From: Sphingosinithalassobacter tenebrarum
Lineage (GTDB): Bacteria > Pseudomonadota > Alphaproteobacteria > Sphingomonadales > Sphingomonadaceae
Reading direction: 5' to 3'
Length of the DNA: 64,000 nt
NCBI RefSeq assembly: GCF_011057975.1
Contig: NZ_CP049109.1
Coordinates: 868,001-932,000, forward strand
In this document: piece after piece, positions 17,634 through 26,164 of the stretch
Position numbering within the stretch: position 1 is the first letter of the stretch
Layout: each line of letters opens with the position of its first letter
Notes under the pieces: model-generated
Seen by the model: only the letters and a program-made list of their open reading frames with translations
Told to the model about the DNA's origin: nothing
Database searches by the model: none
Translations under genes and position numbers: made by a program

Positions 17634-17690
17634 GGTCCGGGCCCCTCTGGCGAACGCTGCCGGCGCGTTCGTGATGTCGGACCTTTCTTC
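17634..17690 (+). promoter_or_regulatory. Nested hairpin upstream of the antiporter gene
   Basis: The 169-base gap between the CPBP gene and the antiporter holds GGTCCG (17634-17639) paired with CGGACC (17678-17683), enclosing a perfect CGAACGC/GCGTTCG stem (17651-17657 with 17665-17671). A TTTCTTCC tail follows. This could be a terminator of the CPBP transcript or part of the antiporter leader. It lacks the conserved AGTAG-type core of the manganese (yybP-ykoY) riboswitch. Confidence 0.4.
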
Positions 17691-17767
17691 CTGAGTGTCG
17701 CCGGCCGCAGGAAGGAAGCGTTTATGGGTCGTCCGTTCCCGTTGATCCGAAATTCGAGTGTTCGGCG

Positions 17768-18694
17768 ATGACGATCGCGCTGTTGCTGATCGGTGGCGCG
17801 GCGTTGCTTGCGCTGGGTGGCGAACTGCTCGTGCACGGCGCGGTGAAGCTTGCCGCGCGGATGGGCGTTTCGCCGTTGCTCGCCGGGCTCACCATTGTCG
17901 GTTTCGGCACGTCGGCGCCCGAGCTGGTGACGAGCATCATCGCCGCGCTGCGCGAATCGCCCGATATCGCGCTCGGCAATGTCGTCGGATCGAATATCGC
18001 CAATATCCTGCTGATCGTAGGCGCGGCGGCGCTGATCATGCCGATCGCGGTTGCGCGCGGCACCTATCGCCGCGATGCGATCGGGCTGGCGGTGGGGACT
18101 GCCGTCACAATCGCTGCGATACTGCACGGCGAAATCGATCGCGTGATCGGCGCGGGGATGCTGGTGCTGTTCGTGCTCTACATGGTCTGGGCCTATTTCA
18201 GCGAGCGCGGTCACGAATCGGACAGTGCGACACCGCAGGCGCGCGAGCATCTGCTCGTCTCGCTGGCTTTCGCGATTACGGGTATCGCCGCGACCATCGG
18301 CGGCGCGCGGCTGCTGGTCAGCGGTGCGGTCGATCTCGCGCTCGAACTCGGCATGTCCGAAACGGTGATCGGGCTGACCATCGTCGCGGTCGGCACCTCG
18401 CTGCCCGAGCTGGTGACGTCGGTGGTCGCCGCGATCCGGCGCCATTCGGAAGTGGCGCTGGGCAATGTCATCGGTTCGTGCCTCTATAATCTGCTGGCGA
18501 TTCTGGGGCTTACCGCCGTGATCCATCCGCTGTCGGTCGACGAGCACATGATCGCGGTCGATATGTGGGTGCTCGGCGGAACGGCGGCATTGCTGATCGC
18601 ATGGCTGCTCTTCGCGCGGCGGATCGGGCGGCTGGCGGGCGCGCTCTCGCTTGCGGCCTATGGCGGCTATATCGCGCTGCTGACGCTCGGCTGA
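17768..18694 (+). CDS. Calcium/sodium antiporter (CaCA family, YrbG type)
   Basis: The 308-residue protein has about ten membrane segments and two internally repeated alpha motifs: LTIVGFGTSAPELVTSI (residues 41-57) with GNVVGSNIANI, and LTIVAVGTSLPELVTSVV with LGNVIGSCLYNLLA. This is the cation-binding pair of the Ca2+:cation antiporters that work in the inner membrane. Length matches YrbG. It is preceded by the nested hairpin and followed by a perfect terminator. Confidence 0.92.
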   Translation: MTIALLLIGGAALLALGGELLVHGAVKLAARMGVSPLLAGLTIVGFGTSAPELVTSIIAALRESPDIALGNVVGSNIANILLIVGAAALIMPIAVARGTYRRDAIGLAVGTAVTIAAILHGEIDRVIGAGMLVLFVLYMVWAYFSERGHESDSATPQAREHLLVSLAFAITGIAATIGGARLLVSGAVDLALELGMSETVIGLTIVAVGTSLPELVTSVVAAIRRHSEVALGNVIGSCLYNLLAILGLTAVIHPLSVDEHMIAVDMWVLGGTAALLIAWLLFARRIGRLAGALSLAAYGGYIALLTLG

Positions 18695-18752
18695 TCGGGC
18701 CGGGCGGCGCCATATTGACGCCACCGGCCCTCAGCCCGTAATTACCCGCTCC

Positions 18753-18779
18753 GGGCGGCCCGGCTGGGCCGCCCTTTTT
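18753..18779 (+). terminator. Intrinsic terminator after the antiporter gene
   Basis: GGGCGGCCC (18753-18761) and GGGCCGCCC (18766-18774) form a perfect 9-base-pair stem with a 4-base loop and a T5 tract at 18775-18779. It separates the antiporter from argD. Confidence 0.88.
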
Positions 18780-18834
18780 CGTTTGTTTCGAGGTTTGGTT
18801 TTCCACGCTGATTTTTTGAGAAGGAGCAGTTCCG

Positions 18835-20031
18835 ATGTCTATCACCGCGCTCATGCCCGTTTACCCACGGTGTGACGTGCGTCCGGTGCGAGGCGAGGGC
18901 TGCTATCTGATCGGCGAGCGAGGCGAACGCTATCTCGATTTCGCCGCCGGCATCGCCGTCAACGCGCTCGGCCACGGCCATCCGCATCTGACCAAGGCGA
19001 TCCAGGATCAGGCGGCGACGCTGATGCACGTCTCGAATCTCTACGGTTCGCCACAGGGAGAGGCGCTGGCGCAGCGTATCGTCGACAACAGTTTCGCCGA
19101 CACGGTGTTCTTCACCAATTCGGGCGCCGAAGCGGTCGAGTGCGCGATCAAGACCGCGCGCCGCTATCACTATGCCAATGGCGAAGCGCACAAGCATGAC
19201 CTGATCACGTTCCACAACGCCTTTCACGGGCGGACGATGGGTTCGATCTCGGCGACCAACCAGCCCAAGATGCGCGAAGGCTTCGAACCGCTCGCGCCGG
19301 GCTTCAAATATGCGCCGTTCGACGATCTCGACGCCGCGCTCGAGCTGATCGACGACAATACGGCAGGTTTCCTGGTCGAGCCCGTGCAGGGCGAGGGCGG
19401 CATCCGCGCCGCGTCGCCGGAGTTCCTGCAGGGCCTGCGCAAGGCGTGCGACGAGAAGGGCATGCTGCTCGTGCTCGACGAGGTCCAGTGCGGCTATGGC
19501 CGGACCGGCAGCTATTTCGCCTATGAGCAGTACGGCATCGAGCCGGACATTCTTGCCTCGGCCAAGGGCATCGGTGGCGGTTTCCCGCTCGGTGCGTGCC
19601 TGGCGACCGAGGAAGCGGCCAAGGGCATGGTGTTCGGAACGCACGGTTCGACCTATGGCGGCAATCCGCTTGCGATGGCGGCGGGCGGGGCGATCCTCGA
19701 CGTGATGCTCGAACCCGGTTTCTTCGAGCATGTCCGCACGATGGGCGACCGGCTGCGCAACGCGCTCGAACAGATGATCCCCAATCACGACGGCCTGTTC
19801 GACAGTGTCCGCGGCATGGGGCTGATGCTCGGCATCAAGCTCAAGGAGCCCGCGGTGAGCCGCGATTTCGTGGCGCATGCGCGCGACAATCACGGGCTAC
19901 TGCTGGTCGCGGCGGGCGAGAATGTCGTCCGCGTGCTGCCGCCGCTGGTGATCGAGGACAATCATGTGTCCGAGTGCGTTCAGAAACTCAGCGAAGCCGC
20001 GCGGAGCTACACTCCGCCCAGCGGCGACTAA
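18835..20031 (+). CDS. argD: Acetylornithine/succinyldiaminopimelate aminotransferase
   Basis: The 398-residue PLP enzyme converts N-acetylglutamate semialdehyde to N-acetylornithine in arginine synthesis. It has FFTNSGAEAVECAIKTARRY (phosphate binding), FHNAFHGRTMGSISAT, LVLDEVQCGYGRTGSYFAYE and the PLP lysine in SAKGIGGGFPLG (K244). HGSTYGGNPLAMAA is the class III signature. Next comes argF, the following enzyme of the pathway, which makes ArgD the natural call over other class III aminotransferases. An AAGGAG site lies nine bases before the ATG. Confidence 0.93.
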   Translation: MSITALMPVYPRCDVRPVRGEGCYLIGERGERYLDFAAGIAVNALGHGHPHLTKAIQDQAATLMHVSNLYGSPQGEALAQRIVDNSFADTVFFTNSGAEAVECAIKTARRYHYANGEAHKHDLITFHNAFHGRTMGSISATNQPKMREGFEPLAPGFKYAPFDDLDAALELIDDNTAGFLVEPVQGEGGIRAASPEFLQGLRKACDEKGMLLVLDEVQCGYGRTGSYFAYEQYGIEPDILASAKGIGGGFPLGACLATEEAAKGMVFGTHGSTYGGNPLAMAAGGAILDVMLEPGFFEHVRTMGDRLRNALEQMIPNHDGLFDSVRGMGLMLGIKLKEPAVSRDFVAHARDNHGLLLVAAGENVVRVLPPLVIEDNHVSECVQKLSEAARSYTPPSGD

Positions 20032-20044
20032 GATGAACCCCTAG

Positions 20045-20135
20045 CCGTTTGGTTCGAGCAGCATCGGGCCTGTCGAGATGCGACTGTCGAGATCCGTTCT
20101 CGACTTCGGTTCTCGGCTTCGCTCGAACCGAACGG
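20045..20135. repeat. Palindromic intergenic element between argD and argF
   Basis: CCGTTTGGTTCGAGC (20045-20059) is mirrored by GCTCGAACCGAACGG (20121-20135), 14 of 15 bases complementary with one G-T. The interior carries two TGTCGAGAT units and shorter self-complementary stretches. It fills the 116-base gap between argD and argF. It resembles the dispersed palindromes of sphingomonad genomes. As RNA it would form a large hairpin inside the argD-argF transcript. Confidence 0.7.
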
Positions 20136-20147
20136 GGGAGAATGTAG

Positions 20148-21071
20148 ATGACCATTCGCCATTTTCTCGACCTGTCCGATGCCGGACCCGAAGCGATCGC
20201 CGCGATGCTTGCCGACGCCGCCGGGCGTAAGGCGGCGCGCAAGGGGTTGCCCAAGGGCCAGTCCGACTCCGATGCGCCGCTCGCGGGTCGCGTCCTCGCC
20301 TGTGTCTTCGAAAAGAATTCGACGCGCACCCGCGTCAGCTTCGACATGGCGATCCGCCAGCTAGGCGGTACGTCGATCGTGCTCGACGCGGGGACCAGCC
20401 AGCTTGGCCGCGGCGAAACCGTCGCGGACACCGCGCGCGTGCTTTCGGGCTATTGCGACGCGATCATGGTGCGTACCGACGATCATGCGAAGATCGAGGA
20501 AATGGCGCACTACGCCAGCGTGCCGATCATCAACGGCCTCACCGATCACTCGCACCCCTGCCAGATCATGGCCGACATGCAGACGGTGATCGAAGCGGGC
20601 ATGCCGCTCGACGGGCTCAAATGGACCTGGCTGGGCGACGGCAACAACGTCCTCCATTCGATCGTCGAGGCAGGCGGTCTGATGGGGTTCGACGTCGTCG
20701 CCTGCTGTCCCGAAGGCTATGACCCTTCGGAGCAGGTGATGCGCGCGGCGGGCAATCGCGCCTCGCTCAGCCGCGACCCGGTTGAGGCCGTGGCCGAGGC
20801 GGACGTGATCGTCACCGATACCTGGATCTCGATGGGGCAGGCGCATGCCGAGGAAAAGCTTGCGGCGATGATGCCCTATCAGGTGACCGAGGCGCTGATG
20901 GCGAAGGCGAAACCCGACGCGATCTTCCTCCACTGCCTGCCCGCGCATCGCGGCGAGGAAGTGGTGAGCGAAGTGATCGACGGGCCGCAGAGCTGGATCT
21001 GGCCGGAGGCGGAGAACCGCCTCCATGCCCAGAAGTCGGTGCTGCGCTGGTGCTTCGGCCAGATCGGTTGA
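20148..21071 (+). CDS. argF: Ornithine carbamoyltransferase
   Basis: The 307-residue enzyme joins ornithine and carbamoyl phosphate to give citrulline. The carbamoyl-phosphate loop [15 protein letters not shown], the HxxxQ motif in [12 protein letters not shown] (here [14 protein letters not shown]), and the ornithine-binding DTWISMGQ and [11 protein letters not shown] segments are all present. Length is normal. It follows argD after a repeat-filled gap and probably shares its transcript. Confidence 0.95.
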   Translation: MTIRHFLDLSDAGPEAIAAMLADAAGRKAARKGLPKGQSDSDAPLAGRVLACVFEKNSTRTRVSFDMAIRQLGGTSIVLDAGTSQLGRGETVADTARVLSGYCDAIMVRTDDHAKIEEMAHYASVPIINGLTDHSHPCQIMADMQTVIEAGMPLDGLKWTWLGDGNNVLHSIVEAGGLMGFDVVACCPEGYDPSEQVMRAAGNRASLSRDPVEAVAEADVIVTDTWISMGQAHAEEKLAAMMPYQVTEALMAKAKPDAIFLHCLPAHRGEEVVSEVIDGPQSWIWPEAENRLHAQKSVLRWCFGQIG

Positions 21072-21114
21072 TCGGAGCGCCGGGCTTCCTATCTGATCGA
21101 GCGACCCCATCACC

Positions 21115-21205
21115 CCGTTTGCCCTGAGCCTGTCGAAGGGCTGTTCTTCTTCTTTCGAGGGCCGAAGAAGGCAGAACGGGGCTTCGACAAGCTCAGCCCG
21201 AACGG
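21115..21205. repeat. Palindromic repeat between argF and hslO
   Basis: A left arm at 21115-21139 (CCGTTTGCCCTGAGCCTGTC...) and a right arm at 21181-21205 (GCTTCGACAAGCTCAGCCC...) are inverted, about 20 of 25 bases complementary. The CTGAGCTTGTCGAAG core is the widely dispersed repeat I know from sphingomonad and related genomes. It sits ten bases before the hslO start. No coding function is apparent. Confidence 0.75.
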
Positions 21206-21214
21206 TATTCTGAA

Positions 21215-22138
21215 ATGAGCGACGCCGCTCCCAAACCCGATCTCGATCGCGCCATCGGCTTCACCATTCCCGCGCGCAATGCGCGCGGGCGCATGGCGCG
21301 GCTGGGTCCGGTACTCGACGAAATCCTCTCCGCGCATGCCTATCCGCCGCCGATCGAGCGATTGCTCGCTGAAGCGCTGACGCTGACCGCGCTGCTCGGA
21401 TCGACGCTCAAGGATGCGGGCGGCCAGCTCACACTGCAGGCGCAGACGGAGCGCGGCATCGTCAGCCTGTTGGTATGCGATTTTCAGGGCGGCGCGCTGC
21501 GCGGCTATGTTCAGTTCGATGCGGATCGGCTGGCGCAGCTCGGGGCCAACCCCTCGCTCTTCGCGATGTTCAATCAGGGCTATCTCGCCGTCACCTTCGA
21601 TCAGGCGACGACCGGCGAGCGCTATCAGGGGATCGTCCCGCTCGACGGCGAATCGCTTGCGCATGCGGCCGAGCAATATTTCTTTCAGTCGGAGCAGATT
21701 CCCAGCCTGATCCGGCTCGGCGTCGAGCGCGACGACGCGGGCAAGCTGATTGCCGGCGGCCTGTTCCTGCAATATCTTCCCGAAGGCGAGGAGGGCCGCG
21801 AACGGCTGCACACCCAGCTCGATCATCCCGAATGGGAACATGTCGAGGCGCTGGGGGCCACAATGGGGCCCGACGAGCTTGCCGATCCCGCCTTGCCGCT
21901 TGAAACGCTGGTGTGGCGCCTGTTCAACGAAGAGCGCGAAGTCCGCCAGCTGAGCGACGTTACGCTGTCGCGCGGATGCCGCTGCGATGCCGAGCATATT
22001 CGTGGGGTACTTGCGAAGTTTCCCGCCGAGGAACGCGCGCAGATGGCAGACGACAGCGGCAATATTTCGGTCGATTGTGCCTTTTGTGCACGCTCTTTCC
22101 CGGTCTCGCTCGCGGACCTTGCCTCGCAGCAGTTGTAA
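21215..22138 (+). CDS. hslO: Hsp33 redox-regulated chaperone
   Basis: The 307-residue cytoplasmic holdase is activated by oxidation, which releases zinc and unfolds its C-terminal switch. The four zinc ligands are intact as CxC at C255/C257 (SRGCRCD) and CxxC at C288/C291 (DCAFC). The N-terminal domain shows LTLTALLGSTLKDAGGQLTLQAQ and YVQFD. The start ATG follows the palindromic repeat. It overlaps nothing, and a DUF3617-like gene begins five bases after its stop. Confidence 0.94.
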   Translation: MSDAAPKPDLDRAIGFTIPARNARGRMARLGPVLDEILSAHAYPPPIERLLAEALTLTALLGSTLKDAGGQLTLQAQTERGIVSLLVCDFQGGALRGYVQFDADRLAQLGANPSLFAMFNQGYLAVTFDQATTGERYQGIVPLDGESLAHAAEQYFFQSEQIPSLIRLGVERDDAGKLIAGGLFLQYLPEGEEGRERLHTQLDHPEWEHVEALGATMGPDELADPALPLETLVWRLFNEEREVRQLSDVTLSRGCRCDAEHIRGVLAKFPAEERAQMADDSGNISVDCAFCARSFPVSLADLASQQL

Positions 22139-22143
22139 GCTTG

Positions 22144-22659
22144 GTGTCGGCATCCGATATTGCGAGTGTGAAACGACGCCTATTCTTGTTCCGGCGCAAC
22201 CGTCCGGCAGGCAACCGCGCCGGCGCCATGCTCGCCGCAGCGCTGGGGCTGTTTGCGATCGGTGCCGCGCCGATGGCGTCGACCGCGCGCGAGCCGGTGG
22301 TTGCAGGAAGTGAGCCGATGGCCGCTGCTGCGCCGCAGACATTGACTGCGCTTGCTGGACTCGAAAAGGGAAAATGGCATTTGCGCGACCTGAACGGCGA
22401 TGCGTCGCGTGACATTTGTGTGCGCAACGTTTCCGCGCTGGTGCAGCTGCGGCATGGCGGAGCCCAATGCTCGCATTTCGTGATCGAGAATACGGACCGG
22501 AAGGCGACCGTGCACTATACCTGCCCCGGTCATGGGCACGGCCGCACCACCATCACCGTCGAAACCCCGCGACTGTTGCAATTGCAGACTCAGGGGGTGC
22601 TCGATGGTTCGCCCTTTTCGAGCGATTTCGAAGGGCGCCGCATCGGCGCTTGCCAGTGA
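22144..22659 (+). CDS. DUF3617-like exported protein
   Basis: A 171-residue protein with a basic N-terminus (KRRLFLFRRNRP), a hydrophobic segment (residues about 29-45), and a compact domain resembling DUF3617: GKWHLRDLNGD, ICVRNVSALVQLRHGG, then FVIEN, VHYTCPGHGHGRTTI, and a C-terminal RRIGAC. Cysteines are spaced as in periplasmic members. The GTG at 22144 was chosen because it opens five bases after the hslO stop; ATG at 22228 would start at the hydrophobic segment. Function of the family is unknown. Confidence 0.65.
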   Translation: MSASDIASVKRRLFLFRRNRPAGNRAGAMLAAALGLFAIGAAPMASTAREPVVAGSEPMAAAAPQTLTALAGLEKGKWHLRDLNGDASRDICVRNVSALVQLRHGGAQCSHFVIENTDRKATVHYTCPGHGHGRTTITVETPRLLQLQTQGVLDGSPFSSDFEGRRIGACQ

Positions 22660-22769
22660 ACCTGCGGTCATCGGCGTTAACGCGCCCGTAACCGGTTTCG
22701 CCGATATTCGGCTTTGCGTTCCTTTTTCGGGCGCATTCCTCCTGGCAGGGCTTTTGGCCCAGCGACCTC

Positions 22770-22800
22770 GGGCCGTTCCTTCGAGCGGCCCTTTTTCTTT
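22770..22800 (+). terminator. Intrinsic terminator before queC
   Basis: GGGCCG (22770-22775) pairs with CGGCCC (22786-22791) and is followed by a TTTTTCTTT tract. It lies 110 bases after the DUF3617-like gene and isolates queC. The remainder of the 195-base gap holds no gene; TTAA-N7-GTAA at 22677-22691 is a weak CtrA-like site. Confidence 0.75.
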
Positions 22801-22854
22801 CGACAGGCCGTGCTGCGGGTAGACGCGGGCCGAAAAAACATTAGCGCAGGAAGC

Positions 22855-23544
22855 ATGACCAAGGCCGGTTCCACTGCTGTTGTCCTCCTTTCGGGCGGGC
22901 TCGATTCTATGGTGTCCGCCGCGCGCGCGCGCGAGGACGGGCACCGCCTGCTCGCATTGTCGATCGACTATAATCAGCGCCATCAGGTGGAACTGGCGGC
23001 GGCGCGCCGGATCGCGCATTCGCTGGGTGCCGAGCGGCACGTGGTGCTACCGATCGATCTGCGCGCATTTGGCGGATCGGCGCTGACCGACGCAATCGAT
23101 GTTCCCAAAACCGGTGTCGGCGCAGACATTCCGGTGACCTATGTTCCCGCGCGCAACACTATCTTCCTCAGCCTCGCCCTCGGCTGGGCCGAAGCTTCGG
23201 GCGCGCGCGACATTTATATCGGCGTCAACGCGCTCGATTATTCGGGCTATCCCGATTGTCGTCCCGAATTCATCGAAGGGTTCGAGCGGCTCGCCGAACT
23301 GGCGACCAAGGCGGGCGTCGAGGGCGAGAGCTTCCGCATCCAGGCGCCGCTCCAGCACATGACCAAGGCGCAGATCGCGGCCGAATCGGCGCGGCTGGGG
23401 CTCGACGCGGGGTTGAGCTGGTCGTGCTATGATCCCGCGCCCGGCGGCTTGCACTGCGGGACATGCGACAGCTGTCGCCTGCGCGCCAAGGGGTTTGCCG
23501 AGGCCGGCATCCCGGACCCAACCGTCTACGCCGAGCATGCCTGA
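22855..23544 (+). CDS. queC: 7-cyano-7-deazaguanine synthase
   Basis: The 229-residue ATP-dependent enzyme converts 7-carboxy-7-deazaguanine to preQ0 on the queuosine route. The PP-loop SGGLDS is at residues 13-18, followed by [29 protein letters not shown] and [17 protein letters not shown] bind substrate, and a C-terminal zinc site is formed by [20 protein letters not shown] at 22855 fits a family start. queE, the preceding step, lies nine bases downstream. Confidence 0.95.
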   Translation: MTKAGSTAVVLLSGGLDSMVSAARAREDGHRLLALSIDYNQRHQVELAAARRIAHSLGAERHVVLPIDLRAFGGSALTDAIDVPKTGVGADIPVTYVPARNTIFLSLALGWAEASGARDIYIGVNALDYSGYPDCRPEFIEGFERLAELATKAGVEGESFRIQAPLQHMTKAQIAAESARLGLDAGLSWSCYDPAPGGLHCGTCDSCRLRAKGFAEAGIPDPTVYAEHA

Positions 23545-23553
23545 GCGCTCGCG

Positions 23554-24186
23554 ATGAGCTACGCCGTCAAGGAAATGTTCCTTACGCTCCAGGGCGAGGG
23601 CGCCAATGCCGGCGCGCGGGCGGTGTTCGTGCGCTTTGCCGGCTGCAACCTCTGGTCGGGGCGCGAGGCGGACCGGGCGAGTGCGATCTGCCGGTTCTGC
23701 GATACTGATTTCGTCGGCATCGATGGCGATGGCGGCGGCCGCTTTGCCGATGCCGATGCGCTGGCAGCGGCGGTCGCGGGGCATTGGGGCGACGGCAAAG
23801 ATGCGCGGTTCGTGGTGCTCACCGGCGGGGAGCCGATGCTGCAGGTCGACGACGCGCTGGTCGATGCGCTGCATGATCTGGGCTTTCGCATCGCGATCGA
23901 AAGCAATGGCACGATTGCCGCCCACCCCGGCATCGATTGGGTCTGTATCAGTCCCAAGGCCGGCAGCGAGGTGATCCAGCGCTCGGGTAATGAGTTGAAA
24001 CTTGTCTGGCCGCAGGCGGGGATTGATCCCGACGCTCTCGAACAATGGGATTTCGGGCTGCGCCTGGTCCAGCCGATGGACAGTGCCGATGCGCAGGCGA
24101 ATATCGCGGCCGCCGTCGCATTCGCGATGGCGCGGCCGCGCTGGCGACTGACGCTTCAGACGCACAAGATGCTCGGGCTGCGCTGA
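23554..24186 (+). CDS. queE: 7-carboxy-7-deazaguanine synthase
   Basis: The 210-residue radical-SAM enzyme contracts the ring of 6-carboxytetrahydropterin to CDG. The cluster motif is the expanded Cx14CxxC form (GCNLWSG... ICRFCDTDF, residues about 31-49) typical of alphaproteobacterial QueE, not the plain CxxxCxxC. LTGGEPMLQ binds SAM and FRIAIESNGT the substrate. It sits after queC with a 9-base gap. queD and queF are not in the window. Confidence 0.93.
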   Translation: MSYAVKEMFLTLQGEGANAGARAVFVRFAGCNLWSGREADRASAICRFCDTDFVGIDGDGGGRFADADALAAAVAGHWGDGKDARFVVLTGGEPMLQVDDALVDALHDLGFRIAIESNGTIAAHPGIDWVCISPKAGSEVIQRSGNELKLVWPQAGIDPDALEQWDFGLRLVQPMDSADAQANIAAAVAFAMARPRWRLTLQTHKMLGLR

Positions 24187-24190
24187 GCCG

Positions 24191-24865
24191 TCAAAAAGGT
24201 CCGCAGCGATCCCAGCGATAGGTGCGATGGCGCCGCCAGCAACGTTCCTCGGCAAAGGGCGGGAAGGGCGGCAGGCCGATGCTGGGATTGATCCGCTCCG
24301 GGGTGAACGCCTGGTCTCCGACGGGAATCAGACTGTTGCGCAACTCGCGCATGCGTTCCTGCGCCAGATCGCCCAGCTGGCCCTTTTCGGTGAACACCGC
24401 CTGGTGACCGATCGATGCCGCGGTCTGGCAGAAGCTGAGCTGTGCCGACACAGTCGAGAAACCGGAATATACGCGCGTTCCGAACCGATCGAATTCGGTC
24501 TGCCCCGCGCGGCGGCTGGGCGCGACGCGAATGAAATAGCGCCGCAGCGTTTCATAGGATTCGGCAAGCTCGCGCTCGTGGTCGCGCAGCAGCGCGGCAT
24601 AATTTTCATGAGTGAGCAGTGTCGGCTCGAAATAGCATTGCAGCGCCGCGACATTGAGCGCCGAACGCAAATTCCAGACGAGCGCGGCACGCAATTCCTC
24701 CGCCGTCGCGCCGGGCAGGTCCGATCCGACGATGCCGGGTTCGGCGCCGGTCACGCGGGCCCCGGAAAGATCGGCAGAACGAAAGAAAAACTGCGCCGAA
24801 GCCGGTGCCGCCCCGAACAGGCCGAGCGCCAGACCAACCGCGAGCAAAAAACGCCGAACAGACAT
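24191..24865 (-). CDS. Exported hypothetical protein
   Basis: A 224-residue protein with a clear signal peptide (MSVRRFLLAVGLALGLFGAAPASAQ). The mature part is helical and acidic/basic mixed (YAALLRDHERELAESYETLRRYF), with three cysteines and an aromatic, arginine-rich end (ERCWRRHRTYRWDRCGPF). ATG at 24865 was chosen for the signal peptide; longer in-frame extensions look non-coding. I do not recognise the family. It converges on queE, four bases away. Confidence 0.7.
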   Translation of the reverse strand: MSVRRFLLAVGLALGLFGAAPASAQFFFRSADLSGARVTGAEPGIVGSDLPGATAEELRAALVWNLRSALNVAALQCYFEPTLLTHENYAALLRDHERELAESYETLRRYFIRVAPSRRAGQTEFDRFGTRVYSGFSTVSAQLSFCQTAASIGHQAVFTEKGQLGDLAQERMRELRNSLIPVGDQAFTPERINPSIGLPPFPPFAEERCWRRHRTYRWDRCGPF

Positions 24866-25022
24866 GCCATCCCCATGAACCGCAATCAGGTTTCGCTGGT
24901 TACGGGCTTTTGACTCCATGCCCAAGCCCCTTTTTCCAGACACTGCGCGTCGGCGGGACGGCAGGGCGCAGCTTTGGGACCGGGCGAAGCGGGACATCCA
25001 CAAGGACGGCCATGTCCGCGCC

Positions 25023-25059
25023 TCAAAAAAGAAACGGCCGCCCGGTCGCCCGGACGGCC
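25023..25059 (-). terminator. Intrinsic terminator of the small lipoprotein gene
   Basis: GGCCG (25036-25040) and CGGCC (25055-25059) close a GC stem, extended by CCGG/CCGG. On the minus strand a T-rich tract (the A-run at 25025-25030) follows. It lies 25 bases past the stop of the 74-residue lipoprotein gene. Confidence 0.75.
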
Positions 25060-25084
25060 CCTTCAATCACGACTGGCGCGATGA

Positions 25085-25309
25085 TTACATCATGTTGCCG
25101 TCGGTCATGTTGTCCATCATGTTGCCGTCCATCGCGTTGGCGGCGTCCATGCCGGTGACCATGTCGTCTTCGGCGCCCATGTTGTCGATCGCTTCGATGT
25201 CGGTCGAGTTGTCGACGACTGCAGTGGTTTCGCTGTTGCAGGCCGAAACCGCGAGGGCCGCGCCGGCGATCATCGTGGCCGCAACGGCCTTGGAAAGAAT
25301 TGCACGCAT
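25085..25309 (-). CDS. Small Met/Asp/Asn-rich lipoprotein
   Basis: A 74-residue secreted peptide with a lipoprotein-type signal (MRAILSKAVAATMIAGAALAVSAC, lipobox SAC) and a mature chain of about 50 residues that is rich in Met, Asp, Asn and Ala. The final 25 residues carry repeated (D/N)MM and DGNMM units. Met-rich acidic tails can bind copper or other metals, but nothing here proves it. It has its own terminator and is next to lipB. No homologous family is recognised. Confidence 0.7.
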   Translation of the reverse strand: MRAILSKAVAATMIAGAALAVSACNSETTAVVDNSTDIEAIDNMGAEDDMVTGMDAANAMDGNMMDNMTDGNMM

Positions 25310-25374
25310 GTAAAGCTCCCTAGATCAATGAGTCCGGGCGGCTGTCAGCCAAATCACCCAAACCGCGATGGACA

Positions 25375-26064
25375 TTAATCGGTTCGCAGCGGGCCCTCAA
25401 GAGTCGTTTTTTCGCGGGGGCGGTCAAGCGCGTCCAAAAATGGCAAAAATGTGGCAAAAAGGGCGGAATCCAGCTCTTCGGTCGCGTGATTTTTTTTAAG
25501 TTCGGCGGCGCTGGTGACCGGGAATTCGGCGATTCCGCAGGGAATGATCCCGCCGAAATCGGCAAGATTGGGGTCGAGGTTGACTGCGAACCCGTGCAGA
25601 GTCACCCATTGCCGGATGCGTACGCCGATCGCGCCGATCTTGGCTTCCTCGCCTCCGTCTCGCGTCCAGATACCGATTCTGTCGGGCACCGAAAAGGCGT
25701 GGATGTCCATCCGATCCAGTGCAGCGATCACCCAGTCCTCTACCGAATGGATAAAGGCGCGGACATCGCGTTGACGCTTGCGCAGGTCGAGCACAAGATA
25801 GCCGATGCGCTGGCCGGGGCCGTGATAGGTATAGCGCCCGCCGCGCCCACTCTTGACCACCGGGAAGCGCGGATCGACCAGTTCTGCCGGGTCGGCGCTG
25901 GTTCCGGCGGTGTAGACCGGCGGATGTTCGAGCAGCCAGATCAGTTCGCGCGCTTCACCGCGCACCACTGCGGCGGCCCGGGCCTCCATTTCGGCCAGTG
26001 CCGTTTCGTAAGGGATCGGATCGGCCGATACCCGCCACTCGATGTCCTGAATAACTGCTTCCAT
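25375..26064 (-). CDS. lipB: Octanoyl-[acyl-carrier-protein]-protein N-octanoyltransferase
   Basis: The 229-residue enzyme moves octanoyl from acyl-carrier protein to lipoyl domains as the first step of lipoate synthesis. [22 protein letters not shown] is the family signature; the catalytic Lys is in AKIGAIGVR and Cys in [15 protein letters not shown]. The C-terminus extends a little past the usual end. ATG at 26064 matches family starts. It diverges from a membrane-protein gene across 100 bases. Confidence 0.93.
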   Translation of the reverse strand: MEAVIQDIEWRVSADPIPYETALAEMEARAAAVVRGEARELIWLLEHPPVYTAGTSADPAELVDPRFPVVKSGRGGRYTYHGPGQRIGYLVLDLRKRQRDVRAFIHSVEDWVIAALDRMDIHAFSVPDRIGIWTRDGGEEAKIGAIGVRIRQWVTLHGFAVNLDPNLADFGGIIPCGIAEFPVTSAAELKKNHATEELDSALFATFLPFLDALDRPREKTTLEGPLRTD

Positions 26065-26164
26065 CGGATCGTGAATTGCGCCCGGAAGGATCGTTTCGCA
26101 AGCATTGGCTTTCACCGCGCGGACGGTTAACACCGCCGCACCGTAGAGAGGAAGGCAGACCAGC

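Noticed and set aside
17599..17767. yybP-ykoY manganese riboswitch before the antiporter
   Set aside because: Hairpins are present but no AGTAG-type conserved core could be found.
22660..22854. preQ1 riboswitch before queC
   Set aside because: The gap holds a plain terminator and no preQ1 core (no conserved C-rich loop and A-rich tail), so the queC gene is not visibly riboswitch-controlled.
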